Source: Microplitis mediator
Taxonomy: Eukaryota; Arthropoda; Insecta; Hymenoptera; Braconidae
Length of the DNA stretch: 64,000 nt
NCBI RefSeq assembly: GCF_029852145.1
Contig: NC_079969.1
Span: forward strand, 27,582,459 to 27,646,458
Reading direction: 5' to 3'
Of the stretch, positions 15,701-29,387 are shown one piece after another. The position numbers and the translations under genes were made by a program. The notes beneath the pieces were generated by a model. That model was not told the origin of the DNA. It saw only the letters and a program-made list of their open reading frames with translations, and made no database searches. Position 1 is the stretch's first letter. Every line of letters starts with the position of its first letter.

Positions 15701-17372
15701 AGTCGGATTCCGTAAAGAAACATTCTTAGCGTGTTCTTGAGATCATTTCCGAACAAATAGTAACGTAAGACTTACAAATATTCTATAAAGCCGCGACCAA
15801 AACGCCAATGACCAAGACAGATTCGTTTTTCTACGATAATTGAGACGAATTTTCGAAATTTTGGGAAAACCTAAGGTCGGATTCCGTAAAGGAACATTCT
15901 TAGCGACTTCTTGAGATCATTTCCGAAAAAATAGTAACGTAAGACTTACAAATATTCTATAAAGCCGCGACCAAAACGCCAATGACCAAGACGGATTCGT
16001 TTTTCTACGATGATTAAGATTAATTTTCGAATTTTTGGGAAAATCTAAGGGCGGATTCCATAAAGAAACATTCTAAGCGTGTTCTTGAGATCATTTCCGA
16101 AAAAATAGTAACGTAAGACTTACGAATATATCATAAAGACGCGACCAAAACGCCTTTGAACAAGACGGATGCTATTTTCTACGGTTATTCAGATGAATTT
16201 ATAAATTTTTGGGAAAATTTAAGGTCGGATTCCGTATAGGAACATTCTTAGCATGTTCTTGAGATCATTCTCGAATAAACAGTACCGTAAGACTTACAAA
16301 TATTCTATAAAGCCGCGACCAAACGCCAATGACCAAGACGGATTTCTTTTTCTACGATGATTGGAATGAAATTTCGAATTTTTGGGAAAATCTAAGGTCG
16401 GATTCGGTGAAGAAACATTTTTAGCGTGTTCTTGAGGTGATTCCCGACAAAATTGTACCGTAAAACTCACAAATATTCTATAAAGCCGCGACCAAAACGC
16501 CAATGACCAAGACAGATTCGTTTTTCTACGGTGATTGAGATGATTTTTCGAATTTTTGGCTAAATCTACGGTCGGATTCCGAATAGAAACATTCTTAGTG
16601 TGTTCTTGAGATCATTCCCGAATGAATAGTACCGTGAGACTTACAAATATTCTATAAAGCCGCGACCAAAACGCCAATGACCAAGACGGATTCGTTTTTC
16701 TACGGTGATTGAGATGAATTTTCGAATTTTTGGGTAAATCTACGGTCGGATTCCATATAGAAACATTCTTAGCGTGTTCTTGAGATCATTTCCGAACAAA
16801 TAGTAACGTAAGACTAAAAAATATTCTATAAAGCCGCGACCAAAACGCCAATGACCAAGACAGATTCGTTTTTCTACGATAATTGAGAAGAATTTTCGAA
16901 ATTTGGGGAAAATCTCAGGTCGGATTGTGTAAAGGAACATTCTTAGCGACTTCTTGAGATCATTTCCGAAAAAATAGCAACGTAAGACTTACGAATATAT
17001 TATAAAGACGCGACCAAAACGCCTTTGAACAAGACGGATGCTATTTTCTACGATTATTTAGATGAATTTATAAATTTTTGGGAAAATCTAAGGTCGGATT
17101 CCGTAAAGGAACATTCTTAGCGTGTTCTAGAGATCATTTCCGAACAAATAGTACCGTAAGACTTACAAATATTTTATCAAGCCGCGACAAAAACGCCAAT
17201 GACCAAGACGGATTCGTTTTTCGACGATGATTGAGATTAATTTTCGAATTTTTGGGAAAATCTAGGGTCGGATTCCATAAAGGAACATTCTAAGCGTGTT
17301 CTTGAGATCATTTCCGAAAAAATAGCAACGTAAGACTTACGAATATATTATAAAGACGCGACCAAAACGCCT

Positions 17373-17642
17373 TTGAACAAGACGGATGCTATTTTCTACG
17401 ATTATTTAGATGAATTTATAAATTTTTGGGAAAATTTAAGGTCGGATTCCGTAAAGGAATATTCTGAGCGTGTTCTTGAGATCATTTCCGGACAAATAGT
17501 AACGTTAGACTTACAAATATTCAATAAAGCCGCGACCAAAACGCCAATGACCAAGACAGATGCTATTTTCTACGATTATTTAGATGAATTTATAAATTTT
17601 TGGGAAAATTTAGGGTCGGATTCCGTAAAGGAACATTCTTAG
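17373..17642 (+). pseudogene. Satellite stretch that stays open through one complete 58-codon unit
   Basis: This is the only place where a sense-frame reading passes all three codons that are usually stops in the array. The translation repeats TKTDAIFYDYLDEFINFW at a spacing of 58 residues, followed by an acidic and basic stretch (SDSVKE) and the segment LEIISGQIVTLDLQIF. The pattern of charged and aromatic residues suggests amphipathic helices. The frame starts at a TTG with no splice or promoter signal and ends at the usual TAG. I do not recognise the family. It is best read as a relic or as chance in repeat DNA. The finding on coding ancestry gives the argument for a relic. Confidence 0.35.
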
Positions 17643-20600
17643 CGACTTCTTGAGATCATGTCCGAAAAAATAGTAACGTAAGACTCAAATATTCAATAAA
17701 GCCGCGACCAAAACGCCAATGACCAAGACAGATTCGTTTTTCTTCGATGATTGAGATGAATTTTCAAATTTTTGGGAAAATCTAAGGTCGGATTCGGTAA
17801 AGAAACATTTTTAGCGTGTTCTTGAGGTCATTTCCGACAAAATTGTACCGTAAAACTCACAAAAATTCTATAAAGCCGCGACCAAAACGCCAATGACCAA
17901 GACGGATGCGATTTTCTACGATTATTTAGATAAATATATAAATTTTTGGGTAAATCTACGGTCGGATTCCGAATAGGAACATTCCTAGCGTGTTCTTGAG
18001 GTCATTTCCGAACAAATAGTAACGTAAGACTTACAAATATTCTATAAAGCCGCGACCAAAACGCCAATGACCAAGACAGATTCGTTTTTCTACGATGATT
18101 GAGATAAATTTTCGAATTTTTGGGAAAATTTAAGGTCGGATTCCGTAAAGGAACATCCTTAGCGTGTTCTTGAGATCATTTCCGAAAGAATAGTACCGTA
18201 AGACTTACAAATATATTATAAAGACAAGACTAAAACGCCTTTGAACAAGACGGATGCTATTTTCTACGATTATTCAGATGAATTTATAAATTTTTGGGAA
18301 AATTTAAGGTCGGATTCCGTAAAGGAACATTCTTAGCATGTTCTTGAGATCATTTCCGAAAAAAAAGTACCGTAAGACTTACAAATATTCTATAAAGCCG
18401 CGACCAAAACGCCAATGACCAAGACGGATTCGTTTTTCTTCGATGATTGAGATAAATTTTCGAATTTTTGGGAAAATTTAAGGTCGGATTCCGTAAAGGA
18501 ACATTCTCAGCGTGTTCTTGAGATCATTTCCGAAAAAATAGTAACGTAAGACTTACAAATATTCTATAGAGCTGCGACCAAAACGCCAATGACCAAGACA
18601 GATGCTATTTTCTACGATTATTTAGATAAATTTATAAATTTTTGGGTAAATCTACGGTCGGATTTCGTATACGAACATTCTTAGCATGTTCTTGAGATCA
18701 TTTCCGAAAAGAAAGTACCGTAAGACTTACAAATATTCTATAAAGCCGCGACCAAAACGCCAATGACCAAGATGGATTTGTTTTTCTTCGATGATTGAGA
18801 TAAATTTTCGAATTTTTGGGAAAATTTAAGGTCGGATTCCGTAAAGGAACATTCTTAGCGTGTTCTTGAGATCATTTCCGAAAAAATAGTAACGTAAGAC
18901 TTACAAATATTCTATAGAGCTGCGACCAAAACGCCAATGACCAAGACAGATGCTATTTTCTACGATTATTCAGATAAATTTATAAATTTTTGGGTAAATC
19001 TAAGGTCGGATTCCGTAAAGGAACATTCTTAGCGTGTTCTTAAGATCATTTCCGAAAAAATAGTACCGTAAGTCTTACAAATATTCTATAAAGCCGCGAC
19101 CAAAACGCCAATGACCAAGACGGATTTGTTTTTCTACGATGATTGGAATGAAATTTCGAATTTGTGGGAAAATCTAAGGTCGGATTCGGTAAAAGAACAT
19201 TCTTAGCGTGTTCTTGAAGTCATTTCCGAAAAAATGGTACCGTAAGACACACAAATATTCTATGAAGCCGCGATCAAAACGCCTTTGAACAAGACGGATG
19301 CAATTTTCTACGATTATTTAGATAAATATATAAATTTTTGGATAAATCTACGGTCGGATTCCGAATAGGAACATTCCTAGCGTGTTCTTGAGATCATTTC
19401 CGAAAAAATAGTAACGTAAGACTTACAAATATTCTATAAAGCCGCGACCAAAACGCCAATGACCAAGACAGATTCGTTTTTCTACGATGATTGAGATAAA
19501 TTTTCGAATTTTTTGGAAAATTTAAGGTCGGATTCCGTAAAGGAACATTCTTAGCGTGTTCTTGAGATCATTTCCGAAAAAATAGTAACGTAAGACTTAC
19601 AAATATTCTATAAAGCTGGGACCAAAACGCCAATGACCAAGACAGATGCTATTTTCTACGATTATTTAGATAAATTTATAAATTTTTAGGTAAATCTACG
19701 GTCGGATTTCGTATAGGAACATTCTTAGCATGTTTTTGAGATCATTCTCGAATAAACAGTACCGTAAGACTCACAAATATTCTATAATGCCGCGACCAAA
19801 TCGCCAATGACCAAGACAGATTCGTTTTTCTACGATAATTGAGACGAATTTTCGAAATTTTGGGAAAATCTAAGGTCGGATACCGTAAAGGAACATTCTT
19901 AGCGACTTCTTGAGATCACTTCCGAACAAATAGTAACGTAAGACTTACAAATATTCTATAAAGCCGCGACCAAAACGCCAATGACCAAGACAGATGCTAC
20001 TTTCTACGATTATTTAGATGAATTTATAAATTTTTGGGAAAATTTAGGGTCGGATTCCGTAAAGGAACATTCTTAGCGACTTCTTGAGATCATGTCCGAA
20101 AAAATAGTAACGTAAGACTCAAATATTCAATAAAGCCGCGACCAAAACGCCAATGACCAAGACAGATTCGTTTTTCTTCGATGATTGAGATGAATTTTCA
20201 AATTTTTGGGAAAATCTAAGGTCGGATTCGGTAAAGAAACATTTTTGGCGTGTTCTTGAGGTCATTTCCGACAAAATTGTACCGTAAAACTCACAAAAAT
20301 TCTATAAAGCCGCGACCAAAACGCCAATGACCAAGACGGATGCGATTTTCTACGATTATTTAGATAAATATATAAATTTTTGGGTAAATCTACGGTCGGA
20401 TTCCGAATAGGAACATTCCTAGCGTGTTCTTGAGGTCATTTCCGAACAAATAGTAACGTAAGACTTACCAATATTCTATAAAGCCGCGACCAAAACGCCA
20501 ATGACCAAGACAGATTCGTTTTTCTACGATGATTGAGATAAATTTTCGAATTTTTGGGAAAATTTAAGGTCGGATTCCGTAAAGGAACATCCTTAGCGTG

Positions 20601-22429
20601 TTCTTGAGATCATTTCCGAAAGAATAGTACCGTAAGACTTACAAATATATTATAAAGACGCGACTAAAACGCCTTTGAACAAGACGGATGCTATTTTCTA
20701 CGATTATTCAGATGAATTTATAAATTTTTGGGAAAATTTAAGGTCGGATTCCGTAAAGGAACATTCTTAGCATGTTCTTGAGATCATTTCCGAAAAAAAA
20801 GTACCGTAAGACTTACAAATATTCTATAAAGCCGCGACCAAAACGCCAATGACCAAGACGGATTCGTTTTTCTTCGATGATTGAGATAAATTTTCGAATT
20901 TTTGGGAAAATTTAAGGTCGGATTCCGTAAAGGAACATTCTTAGCGTGTTCTTGAGATCATTTCCGAAAAAATAGTAACGTAAGACTTACAAATATTCTA
21001 TAGAGCTGCGACCAAAACGCCAATGACCAAGACAGATGCTATTTTCTACGATTATTTAGATAAATTTATAAATTTTTAGGTAAATCTACGGTCGGATTTC
21101 GTATACGAACATTCTTAGCATGTTCTTGAGATCATTTCCGAAAAGAAAGTACCGTAAGACTTACAAATATTCTATAAAGCCGCGACCAAAACGCCAATGA
21201 CCAAGATGGATTTGTTTTTCTTCGATGATTGAGATAAATTTTCGAATTTTTGGGAAAATTTAAGGTCGGATTCCGTAAAGGAACATTCTTAGCGTGTTCT
21301 TGAGATCATTTCCGAAAAAATAGTAACGTAAGACTTACAAATATTCTATAGAGCTGCGACCAAAACGCCAATGACCAAGACAGATGCTATTTTCTACGAT
21401 TATTCAGATAAATTTATAAATTTTTGGGTAAATCTAAGGTCGGATTCCGTAAAGGAACATTCTTAGCGTGTTCTTAAGATCATTTCCGAAAAAATAGTAC
21501 CGTAAGTCTTACAAATATTCTATAAAGCCGCGACCAAAACGCCAATGACCAAGACGGATTTGTTTTTCTACGATGATTGGAATGAAATTTCGAATTTGTG
21601 GGAAAATCTAAGGTCGGATTCGGTAAAAGAACATTCTTAGCGTGTTCTTGAAGTCATTTCCGAAAAAATGGTACCGTAAGACACACAAATATTCTATGAA
21701 GCCGCGATCAAAACGCCTTTGAACAAGACGGATGCAATTTTCTACGATTATTTAGATAAATATATAAATTTTTGGATAAATCTACGGTCGGATTCCGAAT
21801 AGGAACATTCCTAGCGTGTTCTTGAGATCATTTCCGAAAAAATAGTAACGTAAGACTTACAAATATTCTATAAAGCCGCGACCAAAACGCCAATGACCAA
21901 GACAGATTCGTTTTTCTACGATGATTGAGATAAATTTTCGAATTTTTTGGAAAATTTAAGGTCGGATTCCGTAAAGGAACATTCTTAGCGTGTTCTTGAG
22001 ATCATTCCCGAAAAAATAGTAACGTAAGACTTACAAATATTCTATAAAGCTGGGACCAAAACGCCAATGACCAAGACAGATGCTATTTTCTACGATTATT
22101 TAGATAAATTTATAAATTTTTAGGTAAATCTACGGTCGGATTTCGTATAGGAACATTCTTAGCATGTTTTTGAGATCATTCTCGAATAAACAGTACCGTA
22201 AGACTCACAAATATTCTATAATGCCGCGACCAAAACGCCAATGACCAAGACAGATTCGTTTTTCTACGATAATTGAGACGAATTTTCGAAATTTTGGGAA
22301 AATCTAAGGTCGGATACCGTAAAGGAACATTCTTAGCGACTTCTTGAGATCATTTCCGAACAAATAGTAACGTAAGACTTACAAATATTCTATAAAGCCG
22401 CGACCAAAACGCCAATGACCAAGACAGAT
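17562..22429 (+). repeat. Tandem duplication of a 14-unit block (period 2434 bp)
   Basis: Positions 17562-19995 are repeated directly by 19996-22429. The shift is 2434 bp, which is 14 units minus 2 bp. The missing 2 bp are explained by a short unit present in both copies with GTAAGACTCAAATATTC in place of GTAAGACTTACAAATATTC. The copies differ at a few bases, for example AAGACAAGACTAAAACG against AAGACGCGACTAAAACG, and TTTTTGGGTAAATC against TTTTTAGGTAAATC. Confidence 0.9.
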
Positions 22430-24923
22430 TCGTTTTTCTTCGATCATTGAGACGAATTTTCGAAATTTTGGGAAAATCTAAGGTCGGATTCCGTAAAGGA
22501 ACATTCTTAGCGACTTCTTGAGATCATTTTCGCAAAAATAGTACCGTAAGACTTACAAATATTTTATCAAGCAGCGACAAAAACGCCAATGACCAAGACG
22601 GATTCGTTTTTCTACGATGATTGAGATTAATTTTCGAATTTTTGGGAAAATCTAAGGTCGGATTCCATAAAGGAACATTCTAAGCGTGTTCTTGAGATCA
22701 TTTCCGAAAAAATAGTAACGTTAGACTTACAAATATTCTATAAAGCCGCGACTAAAACGCCAATGACCAAGACAGATTCGTTTTTCTTCGATAATTGAGA
22801 CGAATTTTCGAAATTTTGGGAAAATCTAAGGTCGGATTCCGTAAAGGAACATTCTTAGCGACTTCTTGAGATCATTTCCAAAAAAATAGTAACGTAAGAC
22901 TTACAAATATTCTATAGAGCTGCGACCAAAACGCCAATGACCAAGACGGATGCAATTTTCTACGATTATTTAGAAAAATTTCCAAATTTTTGGGGAAATC
23001 TAAGGTCAGATTCCGTAAAGGAACATTCTAAGCGTGATCTTGAGATCATTCCCGAATGAATAGCACCGTAAGACTTACAAATATTCTATAAAGCCGCGAC
23101 CGAAACGCAAATGACCAAGACGGATTCGATTTTCTACGGTGATTGAGATGAATTTTCGAATTTTTGGGAAAATCTAAGGTCGGATTCCGTAAAAGAACAT
23201 TCTTAGCGTGTTCTTGAGATCATTATCGAATAAATAGTACCGTAAGACTTACAAATAGCCTATAAAGCCGCGACCAAAACGCCAATGACCAAGACGGATT
23301 TGTTTTTCTACGATGATTGGAATGAAATTTCGAATTTGTGGGAAAATCTAAGGTCGGATTCGGTAAAAGAACATTCTTAGCGTGTTCTTGAAGTCATTTC
23401 CGAAAAAATGGTACCGTAAGACACACAAATATTCTATGAAGCCGCGATCAAAACGCCTATGAACAAGACGGATGCAATTTTCTACGATTATTTAGATAAA
23501 TATATAAATTTTTGGGTAAATCTACGGTCGGATTCCGAATAGGAACATTCCTAGCGTGTTCTTGAGATCATTTCCGAAAAAATAGTAACGTAAGACTTAC
23601 AAATATTCTATAAAGCCGCGACCAAAACGCCAATGACCAAGACAGATTCGTTTTTCTACGATGATTGAGATAAATTTTCGAATTTTTGGGAAAATTTAAG
23701 GTCGGATTCCGTAAAGGAACATTCTTAGCGTGTTCTTGAGATCATTTCCGAAAAGATAGTAACGTAAGACTTACAAATATTCTATAAAGCTGCGACCAAA
23801 ACGCCAATGACCAAGACGGATTTGTTTTTCTACGATGATTGGAATGAAATTTCGGATTTGTGGGAAAATCTAAGGTCGGATTCGGTAAAAGAACATTCTT
23901 AGCGTGTTCTTGAAGTCATTTCCGAAAAAATGGTACCGTAAGACACACAAATATTCTATGAAGCCGCGATCAAAACGCCTTTGAACAAGACGGATGCAAT
24001 TTTCTACGATTATTTAGATAAATATATAAATTTTTGGGTAAATCTACGGTCGGATTCCGAATAGGAACATTCCTAGCGTGTTCTTGAAATCATTTCCGAA
24101 CAAATAGTAACGTAAGACTTACAAATATTCTATAAAGCCGCGACCAAAACGCTAATGACCAAGACAGATTCGTTTTTCTACGATGATTGAGATAAATTTT
24201 CGAATTTTTGGGAAAATTTAAGGTCGGATTCCGTAAAGGAACATTCTTAGCGTGTTCTTGAGATCATTTCCGAAAAAATAGTAACGCAAGACTTACAAAT
24301 ATTCTATAAAGCCGCGACCAAAACGCCAATGACCAAGACAGATTCGTTTTTCTACGATGATTGAGATAAATTTTCGAATTTTTGGGAAAATTTAAGGTCG
24401 GATTCCGTAAAGGAACATTCCTAGCGTGTTCTTGAAATCATTTCCGAACAAATAGTAACGTAAGACTTACAAATATTCTATAAAGCCGCGACCAAAACGC
24501 CAATGACCAAGACAGATTCGTTTTTCTACGATGATTGAGATAAATTTTCGAATTTTTGGGAAAATTCAAGGTCGGATTCCGTAAAGGAACATTCTTAGCG
24601 TGTTCTTGAGATCATTCTCGAATAAACAGTACCGTAAGACTTACAAATATTCTATAATGCCGCGACCAAAACGCCAATGACCAAGACAGATTCGTTTTTC
24701 TACGATGATTGAGATTAATTTTCGAATTTTTGGGAAAATCTAAGGTCGGATTCCGTAAAGGAACATTCTTAGCGACTTCTTGAGATCATTTCCGAAAAAA
24801 TAGTAACGTAAGACTTACAAATATTCTATAGAGCTGCGACCAAAACGCCAATGACCAAGACAGATTCGTTTTTCTACGATAATTGAGACGAATTTCCGAA
24901 ATTTTGGGAAAATCTAAGGTCGG
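21343..24923 (+). repeat. Higher-order block B, copy of 6560-10140
   Basis: Positions 6560-10140 and 21343-24923 agree at a constant offset of 14783. The match ends where copy 1 has GGATACCGTAAAG and copy 2 GGATTCCGTAAAG. Block B overlaps the first 2 kb of block A, so that stretch is present at least three times (1, 8177 and 22960). Overlapping duplications of different extent indicate several successive rounds of expansion. Confidence 0.85.
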
Positions 24924-25176
24924 ATTCCGTAAAGGAACATTCTTAGCGACTTCTTGAGATCATTTCCGAAAAAATAGTAACGTAAGACTTACAAATATTC
25001 TATAGAGCTGCGACCAAAACGCCAATGACCAAGACAGATGCTATTTTCTACGATTATTTAGATAAATTTATAAATTTTTGGGTAAATCTACGGTCGGAAT
25101 TCGTATAGTAACATTCTTAGCATGTTTTTGAGATCATTCTCGAATAAACAGTACCGTAAGACTTACAAATATTCTA

Positions 25177-25936
25177 TAAAGCCGCGACCAAACGCCAATG
25201 ACCAAGACGAATTTGTTTTTCTACGATGATTGGAATGAAATTTCGAATTTTTGGGAAAATCTAAGGTCGGATTCGGTAAAAGAACATTCTTAGCGTGTTC
25301 TTGAAGTCATTTCCGAAAAAATAGTACCGTAAGACTTACGAATATTCTATAAAGCCGCGACCAAAACGCCAATGACCAAGACGGATTCGTTTTTCTACGA
25401 TGATTGAGATGAATTTTCGAATTTTTGAGAAAATCTAAGGTCGGATTCCGTAAAGGAACATTCTTAGCGTGTTCTTGAGATGATTTTTGAAAAAATAGTA
25501 ACGTAAAACTCACAAATATTCTATAAAGCCGCGACCAAACGCCAATGACCAAGACGGATGCGATTTTCTACGATTATTTAGATGAATTTATAAATTTTTG
25601 GAAAAATTTAAGGTCGGATTCCGTAAAGGAACATTCTTAGCGTGTTCTTGAGATGATTTTTGAAAAAATAGTAACGTAAAACTCACAAATATTCTATAAA
25701 GCCGCGACCAAAACGCCAATGACCAAGACAGATTCGTTTTTCTACGATGATTGAGATAAATTTTCGAATTTTTGGGAAAATCTAAGGTCGGATTCGGTAT
25801 AGAAACATTTTTAGCGTGTTCTTGAGGTCATTTCCGACAAAATTGTACCGTAAAACTCACAAATATTCTATAAAGCCGCGACCAAAACGCCAATGTCCAA
25901 GACGGATGCAATTGTCTACGATTATTTAGATAAATT
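25177..25936 (+). repeat. Satellite segment shared with 38558-39317 and, in part, with the 45 kb region
   Basis: About 760 bp match 38558-39317 at an offset of 13381. Both contain the unusual GAGATGATTTTTGAAAAAAT and GACGAATTTGTTTTTC variants. An overlapping stretch, about 25720-26243, matches 45009-45532 at an offset of 19289 and includes the private CCTTCTTGGCTTGTTC variant. These long-range matches show exchange across at least 20 kb of the array. Confidence 0.8.
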
Positions 25937-28900
25937 TCCAAATTTTTGGGGAAATCTAAGGTCGGATTCCGTAAAGGAACCTTCTTGGCTTGTTCTTGAG
26001 ATGATTTTCGCAAAAAATAGTACCGTAAGACTTACAAATATCGTATAAAGCCGCGACCAAACGCCAATGACCAAGACGGATGCGTTTTTCTACGATAATT
26101 GAGACGAATTTTCGAAATTTTGCCAAAATCTAAGGTCGGATTCCGTAAAGGAACATTCTTCGCGTGTCCTTGAGATCATTTTCGAAAAAATAGTACCGTA
26201 AGACTTACAAATATTCTATAAAGCCGCGACCAAAACGCCAATGACCAAGACGGATTCGTTTTTCTACGATGATTGAGATGATTTTTCGAATTTTTGGGAA
26301 AATCTGAGGTCGGATTCGGTAAAAGAACATTCTTAGCGTGTTCGTGAAGTCATTTCCGAAAAAATGGTACCGTAAGACATACAAATAATCTATAAAGCCG
26401 CGACCAAACGCCAATGACCAAGACGGATGCGATTTTCTACGATTATTTAGATAAATTTTCAAATTTTTGGGAAAATCTAAGGTCGGATTTGGTAAAGAAA
26501 CATTTTTAGCGTGTTCTTGAGGTCATTCCCGACAAAATTGTACCGTAAAACTCACAAATATTCTATAAAGCCGCGACCAAAACGCCAATGACCAAGACGG
26601 ATGCAATTGTCTACGATTATTTAGATAAATTTATAAATTTTCGGGAAAATCTAAGGTCGGATTCGGTAAAGGAACATTCTTAGCGTGTTCTTAAGGTCAT
26701 TTGAGGAAAAATGGTACCGTAAGACTTACAAATATTCTATAAAGCCGCGACCAAAACGCCAATGACCAAGACGGATGCAATTTTCTACGATTGTTTAGAT
26801 GAATTTTCGAATTTTTGGGAAAATCTACGCTCGGATTCGGTAAAGAAACATTCTTAGCGTGTTGATGAGATCATTTCCGAAAAAATAGTACCGTAAGACT
26901 TACAAATATTCTATAAGACCGCGACCGAAACGCCTATCAACAAGACGGATGCAATTTTCTACGATTATTTAGATAAATTTATAAATTTTCGGGAAAATCT
27001 AAGGTCGGATTCGGTAAAGGAACATTCTTAGCGTGTTCTTAAGGTCATTTGCGGAAAAATGGTACCGAAAAACTTACAAATATTCTATAAAGCCGCGACC
27101 AAAACGCCAATGACCAAGACGGATTCGTTTTTCTACGATGATTGAGATGAATTTTCGAATTTTTGGGAAAATCTAAGGTCGGATTCGGTAAAAGAACATT
27201 CTTAGCGTGTTCTTGAAGTCATTTCCGAAAAAATAGTACCGTAAGACTTACAAATATTCTATAAAGCCGCGACCAAAACGCCAATGACCAAGACGGATTC
27301 GTTTTTCTACGATGATTGAGATGAATTTTCGAATTTTTGGGAAAATCTGAGGTCGGATTCGGTAAAAGAACATTCTTAGCGTGTTCTTAAGGTCATTTGC
27401 GGAAAAATAGTACCGTAAGACTTACAAATGTTCTATAAAGCCGCGACCAAAACGCCAATGACCAAGACAGATTCGTTTTTCTACGATAATTGAGATGAAT
27501 TTTCGAATTTTTGGGAAAATCTAAGGTCGGATTCGGTAAAAGAACATTCTTAGCGTGTTCTTGAAGTCATTTCCGAAAAAATAGTACCGTAAGACTTACA
27601 AATATTCTATAAAGCCGCGACCAAAACGCCAATGACCAAGACGGATTCGTTTTTCTACGATGATTGAGATGAATTTTCGAATTTTTGGGAAAATCTGAGG
27701 TCGGATTCGGTAAAAGAACATTCTTAGCGTGTTCTTAAGGTCATTTGCGAAAAAATAGTACCGTAAGACTTACAAATGTTCTATAAAGCCGCGACCAAAA
27801 CGCCAATGACCAAGACGGATGCAATTGTCTACGATTATTTAGATAAATTTCCAAATTTTTGGGAAATTCTAAGGTCGGATTCGGTAAAGGAACATTCTTA
27901 GCAACTTCTTGAGATCATTTCCGAAAAAATAGTAACGTAAGACTTACAAATATTCTATAAAGCCGCGACCAAAACGCCAAGTCCAAGACAGATTCGATTT
28001 CTACGATGATTGAGATAAATTTTCGAATTTTTGGGAAAATTTAAGGTCGGATTCCGTAAAGGAACATTCTTAGCGTGTTCTTGAGATCATATCCGAAAAA
28101 ATAGTAACGTAAGACTTACAAATATTCTATAAGGCCGCGACCGAAACGCCTATGAACAAGACGGATGCAATTTTCTACGATTATTTAGATAAATTTATAA
28201 ATTTTCGGGAAAATCTAAGGTCGGATTCGGTAAAGGAACATTCTTAGCGTGTTCTTAAGGTCATTTGCGGAAAAATGGTACCGTAAGACTTACAAATATT
28301 CTATAAAGCCGCGACCAAAACGCCAATGACCAAGACGGATTCGTTTTTCTACGATGATTGAGATGAATTTTCGAATTTTTGGGAAAATCTAAGGTCGGAT
28401 TCCGTAAAGGAACATTCTTAGCGTGTTCTTGAGGCCATTTCCGACAAAATTGTACCGTAAAACTCACAAATATTCTATAAAGCCGCGACCAAAACGCCAA
28501 TGACCAAGACGGATGCAATTGTCTACGATTATTTAGATAAATTTCCAAATTTTTGGGAAATTCTAAGGTCGGATTCGGTAAAGGAACATTCTTAGCAACT
28601 TCTTGAGATCATTTCCGAAAAAATAGTAACGTAAGACTTACAAATATTCTATAAAGCCGCGACCAAAACGCCAAGTCCAAGACAGATTCGATTTCTACGA
28701 TGATTGAGATAAATTTTCGAATTTTTGGGAAAATTTAAGGTCGGATTCCGTAAAGGAACATTCTTAGCGTGTTCTTGAGATCATATCCGAAAAAATAGTA
28801 ACGTAAGACTTACAAATATTCTATAAAGCCGCGACCAAACGCCAATGACCAAGACGGATGCGATTTTCTACGATTATTTAGATAAATATATAAATTTTCG

Positions 28901-29387
28901 GTAAATCTACGGTCGGATTCCGAATAGGAACATTCTTAGCGTGTTCTTGAGATCATTCCCGAATGAATAGTACCGTAAGAATTACAAATAGCCTATAACG
29001 CCGCGACCAAAACGCCAATGACCAAGACGGATTCGTTTTTCTACGATAATTGAGACGAATTTTCGAAATTTTGCCAAAATCTAAGGTCGGATTCCGTAAA
29101 GGAACATTCTTAGCAACTTCTTGAGATCATTTCCAAAAAAATAGTAACGTAAGACTTACAAATATTCTATAAAGCCGCGACCAAAACGCCAATGACCAAG
29201 ACGGATTCGTTTTTCTTCGATGATTGAGATGAATGTTCGAATTTTTGGGAAAATCTACGGTCGGATTCCGTAACGGAACATTCTTAGCGTGTTCTTGAGA
29301 TCATTTCCGAACAAATAGTACCGTAGACTTACAAATATATTATAAAGCCGCGACCAAAACGCCTTTGAACAAGACGGATGCAATTTT

